Below are positions 1 through 8,502 of a DNA stretch of 64,000 nucleotides, in pieces. Each line of letters starts with the position of its first letter. Within the stretch, counting starts at the first letter, position 1. The DNA is from an uncultured Methylotenera sp. (lineage in GTDB: Bacteria; Pseudomonadota; Gammaproteobacteria; Burkholderiales; Methylophilaceae): the NCBI RefSeq assembly GCF_946479685.1, contig NZ_CAMLGS010000001.1, positions 1-64,000 on the forward strand. Reading direction: 5' to 3'. The notes under the pieces were generated by a model, which was not told the origin of the DNA, made no database searches, and saw only the letters and a list, made by a program, of their open reading frames with translations. The translations under genes were made by a program, and so were the position numbers.

Positions 1-146
1 TTCCGGCGGTCTAAATCAATTTGCAGGTCTTCTGCAGTCAATGCCAAACCTGGCGGGCAACCATCGACGATACCGCCAATCGCAGCACCGTGTGACTCAC
101 CGAAGGATGTAAAGGTAAAAAGCTTGCCAAGTGTATTGCCAGACAT
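1..146 (-). CDS. aroC: Chorismate synthase, N-terminal part (cut by window start)
   Basis: Reading the minus strand from an ATG at 146 gives 48 residues beginning [20 protein letters not shown]. This is the characteristic N-terminus of chorismate synthase, which converts 5-enolpyruvylshikimate-3-phosphate to chorismate using reduced FMN, the last common step of aromatic amino acid synthesis. The FGESHG motif contains the conserved active-site His, and a VDGCPPG segment follows as in the family. The gene runs off the left edge, so most of the enzyme is not visible. It lies 50 bases downstream of the amidotransferase gene on the same strand and may be co-transcribed with it. Confidence 0.93.
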   Translation of the reverse strand, partial: MSGNTLGKLFTFTSFGESHGAAIGGIVDGCPPGLALTAEDLQIDLDRR

Positions 147-196
147 GATACGACCTCAATTAAAGTTAAGCGATTTTAACATACCCAGGCAACATG

Positions 197-907
197 TTAA
201 TTAAGCAAGCCCTTAATCCACTGCGTATACACCTGATTTGCAACTTTATTGAGAAAAAAGCAATGCAATGGCAACGTTTGCTGTATGGTTTCCACATCCT
301 GCACCGCAGGGCTATGCAGTGCAGACGCAACTTCATCTGCGCCAACCACACACCACTCGCGCACCATATCTTCTGTCATCTCGATATGGCACTGCAAAGC
401 CAGATGCTTTTGGCCAATGGCATAGGCCTGATTCTCGCAATATTTACTGGACAAGATATGCACAGCGCCCTCAGGCAAGCTAAAAGTTTCCCCATGCCAG
501 TGAAACGCGTTAAAACTCTCTAACTCACCAAACCAATGTTGGGCAGCATCATTGACACTGACATTTACCTCTCCCCAACCAATCTCTTTGATGGCATTCT
601 GCGTGACTTGTCCGCCTAAGGCTTTACTCATTAACTGTGCACCCAAACAGTGTCCCAATACGGGCACATCCGCATCCACAGCTTGACGGATTAAATCAAG
701 TACCTGCGGTATCCAAGGAAGATCATCATTCACGCTCATCGGCCCACCCATCAGCACCATACCGCTATAGGCATCTATGGCATTGGGGACAGCATCACCT
801 TCATCAATCTTAACCAAACACCAAGGGATACCTTCCGCATCTAAAAAGTCAGAAAAATAGCCCGGTCCTTCACTGTTAAAGTGGCGAAAAATAATCACTG
901 GCTTCAT
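197..907 (-). CDS. Class I glutamine amidotransferase-like protein (GMP-synthase-like)
   Basis: This 236-residue protein has the class I glutamine amidotransferase fold. The nucleophile elbow GHCLGAQ places the catalytic Cys at residue 87, and the HIE motif gives His174 and Glu176, so the triad is complete. No synthetase domain is attached, so it is a stand-alone member resembling the GuaA amidotransferase domain, a group that includes many enzymes of unknown substrate. Its ATG overlaps the end of the upstream rluE gene by four bases, which suggests translational coupling. Hydrolysis of glutamine or gamma-glutamyl compounds is inferred from family only; the true substrate cannot be told. Confidence 0.8.
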   Translation of the reverse strand: MKPVIIFRHFNSEGPGYFSDFLDAEGIPWCLVKIDEGDAVPNAIDAYSGMVLMGGPMSVNDDLPWIPQVLDLIRQAVDADVPVLGHCLGAQLMSKALGGQVTQNAIKEIGWGEVNVSVNDAAQHWFGELESFNAFHWHGETFSLPEGAVHILSSKYCENQAYAIGQKHLALQCHIEMTEDMVREWCVVGADEVASALHSPAVQDVETIQQTLPLHCFFLNKVANQVYTQWIKGLLN

Positions 908-1458
908 GCTGTCAACACCTTGTACTCTCCATTTACTATACCGTCTATTGTGTAACGCCCAATCGCATAGCGGATTAAACGCAACGTCGGAAAACCTACT
1001 TTTGCTGTCATGCGCCGCACTTGGCGATTTTTACCTTCAGAAATCTTGATTTGCAGCCACGTGGTTGGAATCGCCTTGCGCTCACGTATCGGTGGGTTTC
1101 TTAACCATAAATTTTCCGGCTCATTTATAACGCTCACCTCCGCTGCCTGCGTTACAAAATCACCCAAATCCACACCCGTTCTTAACGGCTGCAGATCCTC
1201 ATCAGACGGCACCCCTTCAACCTGCACCCAGTAAGTTTTAATTTCTTTGTGTTTTGGATGGCTTAAACGATGTTGCAATGCGCCATCATCGGTTAAAATA
1301 AGCAAACCTTCACTATCAGTATCTAAACGTCCGGCTGCATATACATCAGGGATCGGAATAAAGTCTTTTAACGTGGCGTGCCTGTTATCAGGATTCGGTG
1401 AGTCATGCGGGCTAAACTGGCACACGACGTTAAATGGTTTATTAAATAAAATTATCAT
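904..1458 (-). CDS. rluE: 23S rRNA pseudouridine synthase E (RsuA/RluE family)
   Basis: The 184-residue product lacks an S4 domain and begins directly with the catalytic domain, as RluE does. The motif AAGRLDTDSEGLLILT carries the catalytic Asp46 of the RsuA/RluB/E/F family, and a C-terminal GKNRQVRRM motif is also typical. RluE makes one pseudouridine in 23S rRNA (position 2457 in E. coli). The gene is divergent from icd with only 15 bases between the start codons; rluE and icd are also neighbours in E. coli, which supports the specific assignment. The start has no strong ribosome binding site, so a slightly different start is possible. Confidence 0.85.
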   Translation of the reverse strand: MIILFNKPFNVVCQFSPHDSPNPDNRHATLKDFIPIPDVYAAGRLDTDSEGLLILTDDGALQHRLSHPKHKEIKTYWVQVEGVPSDEDLQPLRTGVDLGDFVTQAAEVSVINEPENLWLRNPPIRERKAIPTTWLQIKISEGKNRQVRRMTAKVGFPTLRLIRYAIGRYTIDGIVNGEYKVLTA

Positions 1459-1473
1459 CTTAGGAAATTGTGA

Positions 1474-2727
1474 ATGACTTCGAAAATTACCAAACCTAGT
1501 ACAGGCGAAAAAATTTCTGTTAACGCAGACAATACGCTAAACGTACCTAACAATCCTATTATCCCATTTATTGAAGGGGATGGCATAGGCGTTGATATTA
1601 CCCCACCTATGATTAAAGTTGTAGATACCGCAGTCAACAAGGCTTACGGCGGCACCAGAAAAATCTCATGGATGGAAGTATTTGCCGGCGAAAAAGCGGT
1701 AAAAGTATATGGCAAAGATAAAGAAGGCAAAGACACTTGGTTGCCAAGCGAAACCATGCAAGCGGTACGTGACTATGTTATCTCAATCAAAGGCCCGCTA
1801 ACCACACCAGTAGGCGGTGGCATTCGCTCATTGAATGTATCGCTACGTCAAGAGCTTGACCTGTACGTATGCTTACGCCCAGTACAATATTTCAACGGTG
1901 TACCTAGCCCAGTAAAACACCCAGAAAAAACTGACATGGTGATTTTCCGTGAAAACACAGAAGACATCTATGCTGGTATCGAATGGGCAGCAGGTACAGA
2001 CGAAGTAGAAAAAGTCATCACTTTCTTAAGTGACATGGGTATGCGTAAAAAAATCCGCTTCCCAGAATCATCAGCCATCGGCATCAAACCAGTGTCTATT
2101 GATGGCAGCCAGCGTCTAGTACGCAAGGCAATTCAGTACGCAATTGATAACAACCGTAAATCAGTGACCATTGCCCATAAAGGCAACATCATGAAGTTTA
2201 CCGAAGGCGGCTTCAGGGACTGGGGCTACGAGGTAGCTAAACAAGAGTTTGGTGCAGTTGAGATTGACGGTGGACCATGGTGCAAGTTGCCTAACGGCAT
2301 CATCATTAAAGACTGCATTGCAGATGCATTCTTACAAGAAATCTTGCTGCACCCACAAGACTATGATGTGGTTGCCACTCTCAACCTCAATGGCGACTAC
2401 GTCAGTGATGCCTTAGCAGCTCAAGTAGGCGGCATCGGCATTGCCCCGGGCGCCAACTTAAGTGACACCGTTGCGATGTTTGAAGCAACACATGGTACCG
2501 CTCCAAAAATTGCTGGTAAAAATATCGCCAACCCGAGCTCATTAATCTTATCTGCTGAAATGATGCTACGTCATCTGGGCTGGACCGAAGCTGCTGACTT
2601 GGTACTAAACGGCGTGGCCAAAGCAATTATCAGCAAACGTGTAACCAGTGACTTCTCTACTCAAATGGAAGGCGCTACACAAGTAGGCACGGCAGAGTTT
2701 GGTGACGAAATTATCGCTAACATGTAG
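1474..2727 (+). CDS. icd: Isocitrate dehydrogenase (NADP-type family, mixed cofactor residues)
   Basis: This 417-residue protein matches the length and layout of E. coli Icd (416). It oxidatively decarboxylates isocitrate to 2-oxoglutarate. Visible landmarks are the [12 protein letters not shown] substrate loop, with Ser119 equivalent to the AceK-phosphorylated Ser113 of E. coli, the [13 protein letters not shown] segment, and the HGTAPK cofactor loop. Compared with E. coli numbering, Lys344 is kept, but Tyr345 is Ile, Val351 is Ala, Tyr391 is Ser and Arg395 is Thr, so coenzyme preference may not be strictly NADP. An AGGAA ribosome binding site precedes the ATG. A perfect hairpin terminator follows. 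Confidence 0.95.
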   Translation: MTSKITKPSTGEKISVNADNTLNVPNNPIIPFIEGDGIGVDITPPMIKVVDTAVNKAYGGTRKISWMEVFAGEKAVKVYGKDKEGKDTWLPSETMQAVRDYVISIKGPLTTPVGGGIRSLNVSLRQELDLYVCLRPVQYFNGVPSPVKHPEKTDMVIFRENTEDIYAGIEWAAGTDEVEKVITFLSDMGMRKKIRFPESSAIGIKPVSIDGSQRLVRKAIQYAIDNNRKSVTIAHKGNIMKFTEGGFRDWGYEVAKQEFGAVEIDGGPWCKLPNGIIIKDCIADAFLQEILLHPQDYDVVATLNLNGDYVSDALAAQVGGIGIAPGANLSDTVAMFEATHGTAPKIAGKNIANPSSLILSAEMMLRHLGWTEAADLVLNGVAKAIISKRVTSDFSTQMEGATQVGTAEFGDEIIANM

Positions 2728-2752
2728 TAATTAACACTGGCGCCAACTGTAA

Positions 2753-2790
2753 AAAAGGCTCTTTATGCGGCAACGCATAAAGAGCCTTTT
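2753..2790. terminator. Bidirectional intrinsic terminator between icd and csp
   Basis: A perfect 17-bp inverted repeat (arms 2753-2769 and 2774-2790) closes a GCAA tetraloop, a stable GNRA type. The arms start with AAAA and end with TTTT, so the structure can end transcription from icd on the plus strand and from the convergent cold-shock gene on the minus strand. Confidence 0.9.
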
Positions 2791-2841
2791 GAGTATTGGG
2801 GACCAGATGTAGGCTAACCCAAGTGCAGTTTCAGATAAAAC

Positions 2842-3045
2842 TTAAGCTTTCTGGATATTAGAAGCTTGTTTACCTTTTGGGCCTTCAGTTAAATCAAAAC
2901 TTACACGTTGACCTTCTTTTAGGCTTTTATAACCTGATTCTACAATCGCTGAGAAGTGCGCGAATAAATCATCACCACCATCATCAGGCGTAATAAAACC
3001 AAAACCTTTAGAATCATTAAACCATTTTACGGTACCTGTTGCCAT
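2842..3045 (-). CDS. Cold-shock domain protein (CspA family)
   Basis: A 67-residue cold-shock domain protein beginning [18 protein letters not shown]. The RNP1 motif (KGFGFI) and RNP2-like motif (LFAHF) for single-stranded nucleic acid binding are both present, so it is probably an RNA chaperone in the cytoplasm. I chose the ATG at 3045 rather than an in-frame codon eight residues upstream because an AAGGA sequence lies seven bases before it and because the family starts MxxGTVKWFN. About 350 bases without a gene lie upstream, so a long untranslated leader of the kind known for cold-inducible csp genes is possible. Which paralogue it is cannot be told. Confidence 0.93.
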   Translation of the reverse strand: MATGTVKWFNDSKGFGFITPDDGGDDLFAHFSAIVESGYKSLKEGQRVSFDLTEGPKGKQASNIQKA

Positions 3046-3394
3046 TTCATACATCCTTACATAATACAAAGGGGGGCGCCCCAGAAAGTTTGCCTCAAGA
3101 ACAGAAAGTCGCAGTAACTCAACTGAAAGCTGACTGCAAAAAACTCGAATTCAAACACCTATGCATATTTATAAGTTGCTTTTTCCAGCATGTCAAGTAG
3201 TTTTTAACACATAATCAAGAGGAAAATTTAGACAGGTAGCTACATTTAGCCAGTTTAGGGCATATAAAGATAAAAGCGCTGAATTTGCATGATAAAAGAC
3301 GTAAAGTCTTTACAAAAAAAAACGTAAAGTGCATTATTGGTCTGAATTAACCAACTGTAATTGCTTGTAAGCTTATTCAACCACGACAACTAAT
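3046..3394. other. Divergent intergenic region between csp and pilB
   Basis: No gene is visible in these 349 bases. The left part would be the leader and promoter of the cold-shock gene on the minus strand. The right part contains an AT-rich segment with a small dyad, a poly-A tract and a sigma-70-like promoter for pilB, listed separately. Confidence 0.6.
3299..3337 (+). promoter_or_regulatory. Candidate pilB promoter with dyad and direct repeat
   Basis: TTTACA at 3309-3314 and CATTAT at 3332-3337 are separated by 17 bases, matching five and four positions of the sigma-70 -35 and -10 consensus. The -35 overlaps a perfect 13-bp dyad GTAAAGTCTTTAC (3301-3313), and ACGTAAAGT occurs twice, at 3299-3307 and 3322-3330, flanking a poly-A tract. 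The repeats may be regulator sites; this is inferred from sequence only. Confidence 0.45.
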
Positions 3395-5122
3395 ATGGCA
3401 ACTGCAACTTCACAAACCAAACTAAGTGGTCTAGCTAGAACATTAATTCAAGAAAAACTGCTTTCTGAAGATGAAGCCAGAACAGTAGAAGCTCAAGCAT
3501 CTTCTGCAAATGCCTCGTTTATTTCACAGCTGATACAAAGCAAAAAGCTCAGCGCCTTAAGTATTGCAGAAGCCTCTGCCAAAGCTTTTGGCTTTCCTTA
3601 CTTTAATCTAGATTCATTCAATCCAGACTACCTGCCAGCTAAGCAAATTGACAGTAAACTCGTGCTCAGCAACCGTGTCATCGGGCTACAGGCACGCAAC
3701 AATGTACTGTATGTCGCAATTTCTGACCCTACAAATATTCTGGCACTAGACAGTGTTCAATTCCAGATGGGAATGAACATTTCACCCATCGTGGTGGAGG
3801 ATGACAAGCTGGGTCGCTGGATAGAAAAGGTGATTCAGACCAAAGACAGCAGCCTCAAATCACTGGATGTGGGCAATGATGATGACTTTGGCTTTGGTGA
3901 TGACAACACACAAACTGTGGAAGATGAACAGCCGCTCGAAACAGAAGTAGATGACGCCCCAGTGGTACGTTTTCTCAACAAGATGCTGCTAGATGCCATC
4001 AACATGGGCGCATCTGACTTACATTTTGAACCGTATGAGAAATTTTATCGCGTACGTTACCGTATTGATGGGGCATTACGCGAGATTAACCAACCGCCAC
4101 TTGCAATTAAAGAAAAACTGGCCTCGCGCATCAAGGTCATTTCTAGCATGGACATTGCGGAAAAGCGCATTCCGCAAGATGGCCGCATGAAGTTAGTACT
4201 ATCCAAAACTCGCACCATTGATTTCCGTGTCAGCACGCTGCCACTGATTCATGGCGAAAAAATCGTGATGCGTATTCTCGACCCTGCCAGTGCCACGCTA
4301 GGCATTGAAGCACTAGGCTATGAGCCGATACAAAAAGAGCGCCTACTCAATGCGGTAAGCCGCCCGTATGGCCTAGTACTAGTGACGGGCCCAACCGGAT
4401 CAGGTAAGACAGTATCGCTATATACATGCCTGAATATTCTTAACAGTCCTGACGTGAACATCTCCACGGCAGAAGACCCCTGCGAGATTCCACTAGCCGG
4501 AATTAATCAAGTTAATGTAAATGATAAACAAGGTTTAACGTTTGCGGCAGCACTCAAATCATTCTTACGGCAAGATCCTGATGTGATTATGATTGGTGAG
4601 ATTCGCGACCTGGAAACCGCAGACATGGCAATTAAGGCCGCATCTACTGGCCATATGGTGCTATCAACACTACACACCAATGACGCGCCATCCACATTGA
4701 CACGCTTGCTCAATATGGGGGTTGCGCCATTTAATATCGCATCCGCAGTCTCACTGATTACCGCACAACGCTTGGCACGACGCTTATGTAAGCACTGCAA
4801 GATTCCGATCAACGTACCGAAAGAAGCGCTCTTAAATGTAGGCTTTATTGAAGAAGACTTTAATGAAAATTGGCAGCTTTATGGCCATAATCCAGAAGGC
4901 TGTGAATTGTGCAACGGCGGCTATAAAGGGCGGGTAGGCATCTATCAGGTAATGCCCATCACTGACGCAATTAGCCGCATTATCATGAAAAACGGCACTG
5001 CGCATGACATTGCAGACCAAGCCAAAATAGAGGGTGTGAATGATTTACGCCGCTCTGGTGTGCTGAAAGTAATACAAGGTTTGACCTCTATTGAGGAAGT
5101 AGAGGCTTGCACCAATGAGTAG
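3395..5122 (+). CDS. pilB: Type IV pilus assembly ATPase PilB
   Basis: This 575-residue protein is the type IV pilus extension ATPase (type II secretion E family), which powers pilin polymerisation at the inner membrane. An N-terminal MshEN/T2SSE-N domain occupies roughly residues 1-150, followed by an acidic linker (about 155-187). The motor domain shows Walker A GPTGSGKT at 332-339, an Asp box before it, Walker B in the LRQDPDVIMIGEIRD segment near 391-405 and the His box STGHMVLSTLHTND near 417-430. Two cysteine pairs (C465/C468 and C503/C506) form the zinc site usual for PilB. It is followed by pilC after 71 bases. Confidence 0.96.
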   Translation: MATATSQTKLSGLARTLIQEKLLSEDEARTVEAQASSANASFISQLIQSKKLSALSIAEASAKAFGFPYFNLDSFNPDYLPAKQIDSKLVLSNRVIGLQARNNVLYVAISDPTNILALDSVQFQMGMNISPIVVEDDKLGRWIEKVIQTKDSSLKSLDVGNDDDFGFGDDNTQTVEDEQPLETEVDDAPVVRFLNKMLLDAINMGASDLHFEPYEKFYRVRYRIDGALREINQPPLAIKEKLASRIKVISSMDIAEKRIPQDGRMKLVLSKTRTIDFRVSTLPLIHGEKIVMRILDPASATLGIEALGYEPIQKERLLNAVSRPYGLVLVTGPTGSGKTVSLYTCLNILNSPDVNISTAEDPCEIPLAGINQVNVNDKQGLTFAAALKSFLRQDPDVIMIGEIRDLETADMAIKAASTGHMVLSTLHTNDAPSTLTRLLNMGVAPFNIASAVSLITAQRLARRLCKHCKIPINVPKEALLNVGFIEEDFNENWQLYGHNPEGCELCNGGYKGRVGIYQVMPITDAISRIIMKNGTAHDIADQAKIEGVNDLRRSGVLKVIQGLTSIEEVEACTNE

Positions 5123-5193
5123 CTTTTTAAAATACACTACCTTAAAGTACGCTAATCAATACAATTACAAAATAAATCACTCAGGGAATGATT

Positions 5194-6417
5194 ATGGCAG
5201 CCAATCCTAAGGCCACAAAAGAAGTTATTTATACTTGGGTAGGTAAAGATAAAAAAGGCAAAGTCGTTAAGGGCGACATGAAAGCATCTGGCGAAGCATT
5301 CGTCAGCGCAACATTACGCCGCCAAGGGATCACTGTCACTAAAATTAAAAAACAAAGTAGCTTTGCGAACTCAGGAAAAGTCACAGATAAAGATATCACT
5401 TTATTTACGCGCCAGCTTGCAACCATGATGAAGTCTGGCGTTCCCTTGTTGCAATCTTTTGACATCGTGGGGAAAGGTCATAGCAACCCTGCTGTATCTA
5501 AACTACTGAACGACATCAAATCCGATGTAGAAACAGGCAGCAGCCTTAGTGCGGCATTCCGCAAGTACCCCTTGTATTTTGACTCTTTATTCTGCAACTT
5601 AATTGGGGCAGGTGAACAAGCGGGTATTCTAGATACACTACTCGACAGGCTCGCCACTTATAAAGAAAAAATTCTGGCAATCAAATCCAAAATTAAATCC
5701 GCATTATTCTATCCAGTTTCTATTATTGTAGTTGCATTTATCATCACAGCTGTAATTATGATTTTTGTGGTACCGGCTTTTAAAGAGCTATTTTCTAGTT
5801 TTGGCGCTGATCTCCCTGGACCAACCCTGGTCGTAATGGCAATCTCTGAATTTTTTGTAAATTGGTGGTGGGCAATTTTTGGGTCTATTGGATTCGGACT
5901 ATGGTTCTTTTTCTATACTTGGAAACGCTCGCTCTCCATGCAAGCTACGATGGATAGACTAATGTTAAAAGTCCCTGTGTTTGGAGATTTAGTCCGCAAA
6001 GCAACCATTGCTAGGTTTGCCCGCACAATGGCAACCATGTTCTCGGCAGGTGTACCCCTCGTTGAAGCTCTGGACTCGGTTGCTGGCGCTGCTGGTAATC
6101 GGGTGTATTATGATGCAACAAAAAAGATCCAGAGTGAAATCAGCACAGGGACCAGTTTAACGGTTGCCATGCAAAATGCTGAGGTGTTTCCTAACATGGT
6201 GCTGCAGATGACCGCGATTGGTGAAGAGTCTGGCGCGTTAGACTCTATGTTAGGTAAAGTTGCCGACTTTTATGAAGGTGAAGTAGATGATGCCGTAGAG
6301 GCATTATCCAGCCTCATGGAACCGATTATTATGGTTGTACTAGGTGTACTGATTGGCGGCTTGGTGGTCGCACTATATCTACCGATTTTCAAACTTGGTC
6401 AGGTTGTCAGTGGCTAG
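5194..6417 (+). CDS. pilC: Type IV pilus inner-membrane platform protein PilC
   Basis: The protein (407 residues) is the polytopic platform of the type IV pilus machine and partner of PilB. It has the two repeated T2SSF domains: a first block with LFTRQLATMMKSGVPLLQSF near residue 70 and a second with IARFARTMATMFSAGVPLVEAL near residue 270, each followed by membrane segments. The start at 5194 is preferred to an ATG six bases upstream because the AGGGA ribosome binding site (5183-5187) touches the first ATG but is well spaced from the second. A prepilin peptidase gene (pilD), often next, is absent here; a terminator follows directly. Confidence 0.95.
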   Translation: MAANPKATKEVIYTWVGKDKKGKVVKGDMKASGEAFVSATLRRQGITVTKIKKQSSFANSGKVTDKDITLFTRQLATMMKSGVPLLQSFDIVGKGHSNPAVSKLLNDIKSDVETGSSLSAAFRKYPLYFDSLFCNLIGAGEQAGILDTLLDRLATYKEKILAIKSKIKSALFYPVSIIVVAFIITAVIMIFVVPAFKELFSSFGADLPGPTLVVMAISEFFVNWWWAIFGSIGFGLWFFFYTWKRSLSMQATMDRLMLKVPVFGDLVRKATIARFARTMATMFSAGVPLVEALDSVAGAAGNRVYYDATKKIQSEISTGTSLTVAMQNAEVFPNMVLQMTAIGEESGALDSMLGKVADFYEGEVDDAVEALSSLMEPIIMVVLGVLIGGLVVALYLPIFKLGQVVSG

Positions 6418-6427
6418 AATGATGAAA

Positions 6428-6455
6428 AAATAGGGTGGTTTTTATCACCCTATTT
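6428..6455. terminator. Bidirectional terminator between pilC and dsbC
   Basis: Arms AAATAGGGTG (6428-6437) and CACCCTATTT (6446-6455) pair perfectly over 10 bp with an eight-base loop. A-rich and T-rich flanks suit termination of the convergent pilC and dsbC transcripts. Confidence 0.8.
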
Positions 6456-6466
6456 AGAAAGCACTA

Positions 6467-7186
6467 TTACTTAGCCTTCACTTGCGACAGCATGCGCTCG
6501 ATTTCTTTGTAAGGCTGCGCGCCTAACATACGTCTACCATCAGCAAAAATTAAGGTTGGAGTGCTGGTCACGCCAACTTTTCTCGCCAACTCCCCGACCT
6601 TATCCAGCGGCACATCACAGCTACCTGCGCTGCTAGGCAATTGGTCACGTAAAATCCAGTCCTCCCACGCTTTCACACGATCTTTTGCACACCAGATGAG
6701 TTTAGACTTACTCGCTGCATCCGGGTGCAATTGTTCAATTGGATACAAGAAGGTGTAAATGGTCACATCCGTAATGTTTGTCAATTCGTTACGCTCTAAA
6801 CGTTTGCAGAAAGGACAATCTACGTCAGAGAACACAACCAGTTTACGACTCCCGTTCCCCTTCACCACTTTAATTGCCTGATTGAGTGGCAATGTAGAGA
6901 AATCTACCTTGGTCAACTCGTCCAAACGCTCGCTAGTAAGATCTTTTTTGGTTTTCGGGTCAACCAAATGACCTTCTGCGATTAAGAATGACATTTTTTC
7001 ATCGGTATAAATAATCTGCCCCCCCATAAACACCTCATACAGGCCGGCATAAGGTGTTTTAGTAACTTTCTCCACCTTAAATTTAGGGTACGCAGCCTCA
7101 ACAGCCTTTTTAACACCGGCTTCATCTGCTACAGCTGCTGTTGCAAACGCAGTCAGCAATGCAATACTAGCGAACTTCTTTAACAT
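6467..7186 (-). CDS. dsbC: Periplasmic thiol:disulfide interchange protein DsbC
   Basis: This 239-residue exported protein has a signal peptide cleaved after AVA (about residue 20), an N-terminal DsbC/DsbG dimerisation domain, and a C-terminal thioredoxin fold. The active site is CPFC (C124 and C127) rather than the CGYC of E. coli DsbC, and the TSTPTLIF segment supplies the cis-proline loop. A second cysteine pair (WCAKD and SCDV) probably makes a structural disulfide, as in DsbC. It isomerises wrong disulfides in the periplasm; cysteine-rich clients such as the outer-membrane protein LptD or c-type cytochromes encoded nearby are plausible. It is last in the minus-strand run from amgK. Confidence 0.92.
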   Translation of the reverse strand: MLKKFASIALLTAFATAAVADEAGVKKAVEAAYPKFKVEKVTKTPYAGLYEVFMGGQIIYTDEKMSFLIAEGHLVDPKTKKDLTSERLDELTKVDFSTLPLNQAIKVVKGNGSRKLVVFSDVDCPFCKRLERNELTNITDVTIYTFLYPIEQLHPDAASKSKLIWCAKDRVKAWEDWILRDQLPSSAGSCDVPLDKVGELARKVGVTSTPTLIFADGRRMLGAQPYKEIERMLSQVKAK

Positions 7187-7308
7187 CTAATTTCCTTTGA
7201 ATAATGATGGATAACGCCTCACACAAAACATCTGCGAACCACTGCAAGCCTGACGCCGCTTAAATTATTATAAAATACGTATTTAAATACAAAAACTCAC
7301 CAACACAC

Positions 7309-8502
7309 CTAAAGTGCAATGGCATTGGCAACTAACAGCTTTTTCACTGTTTGCTGGTTAGCCGCAGCCAAGCCCCAGTTACGTGCATTTTTCACGACAG
7401 CATAAGAGCTTTCAAACAGATGATACAAGCCATTTGTCAGCATGATCATATTCAGTAAATCTGATTTTCTTATTCTAGCGTACTGCGTCAGCAATGCGGC
7501 ATCGTTAATTGCCTGATAGACATGCTTACTGCCCAATAAGTTTAGCAAATCAATTACATCCCTAAAGCCTAGGTTAACCCCTTGCCCAGCCATAGGATGC
7601 ACACGATGGGCAGCATCGCCAATCAGCACCACCGACGCCTCGACGCTTTGACTCGTGTGTTGCAATGCCAACGGAAAGCCTGCCGGCTGCCCCATTAAGC
7701 GCATTGTTCCTAATGCTGCGCCACCCGCCTGCATGACCTCATGCGTAAATGCGTCCGGTGAGAGCTGCAACAATGATTTTGCATACTCAGTAGGCGCAGA
7801 CCAAACGATTGAGACCTTATTATCCGGCAGCGGTAGCCATGCCAATACCGCACTCCTACCGGCGGCATCCTGAGTAAACCACTGCCTTGCGATGTTTGCA
7901 TGTGAGTGCTCTGTGGCAAAATTGGCCACAATCGCAGTTTGCTCGTAATCTTTATGCTGCACCCCAATTGCCAGCTGCTGCCTAACCCATGATTTAGAAC
8001 CATCTGCGGCCAGTAGCAAAGTACTATCTATGACTTGCTGATTTGCCAATGTCAACTGTGTACGCTGATGCGAAGCTTGAACGGAAACACAATGATGCCC
8101 CATTATCATACGCACATTACTCGCCTCTATACATTTTAAAAGGGCAGCCTTGAGCATGCGCTCTTCTAAAATAAATCCCAGACAATCGGCACCCACATCC
8201 TCAGCCTGCAAACGTAGAGGTTGTGTACTGGCGTCACCCCAAATTTCCATGGATTGCATTTCTGCAATACGCTGCATATCAAGCAAGGGCCATACATCTA
8301 GCTGATTAAGCCATTGCATATTTTTAGGGCTAATCGCATAAATACGCTGATCCCAATCATAAGTATCAGTTGCCACGTGCGGAGTTTGGCTATCTACCAA
8401 TACCACGTCATAACCTGCTTGGCTAAAGGCTACCGCGGCGGCCATGCCTACCAACCCAGCACCAACAATGGTGACATCTGCCTTTAAGTGAGATTCCATC
8501 AT
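7309..8502 (-). CDS. UbiH/UbiF/UbiI-family FAD monooxygenase (ubiquinone ring hydroxylase)
   Basis: A 397-residue flavoprotein hydroxylase of the UbiH/COQ6 family. The N-terminal dinucleotide motif VTIVGAGLVGMAAA binds FAD, and the GDAAHRVHPMAGQGVNLGFRD motif near residue 300 is the family signature. Members hydroxylate the ubiquinone ring at C1, C5 or C6. Since the adjacent upstream gene looks like UbiH, this one is probably the partner that acts on another ring position (UbiI/UbiF type), but the exact position cannot be read from sequence. The TGATG junction with the upstream ubiH shows overlapping stop and start, so the two are translationally coupled. Confidence 0.85.
   Translation of the reverse strand: MMESHLKADVTIVGAGLVGMAAAVAFSQAGYDVVLVDSQTPHVATDTYDWDQRIYAISPKNMQWLNQLDVWPLLDMQRIAEMQSMEIWGDASTQPLRLQAEDVGADCLGFILEERMLKAALLKCIEASNVRMIMGHHCVSVQASHQRTQLTLANQQVIDSTLLLAADGSKSWVRQQLAIGVQHKDYEQTAIVANFATEHSHANIARQWFTQDAAGRSAVLAWLPLPDNKVSIVWSAPTEYAKSLLQLSPDAFTHEVMQAGGAALGTMRLMGQPAGFPLALQHTSQSVEASVVLIGDAAHRVHPMAGQGVNLGFRDVIDLLNLLGSKHVYQAINDAALLTQYARIRKSDLLNMIMLTNGLYHLFESSYAVVKNARNWGLAAANQQTVKKLLVANAIAL

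Noticed and set aside
194..523. A 109-residue plus-strand open frame opposite the amidotransferase
   Set aside because: The minus-strand frame has an intact Cys-His-Glu triad and overlaps rluE correctly, so the plus-strand frame is not a gene.
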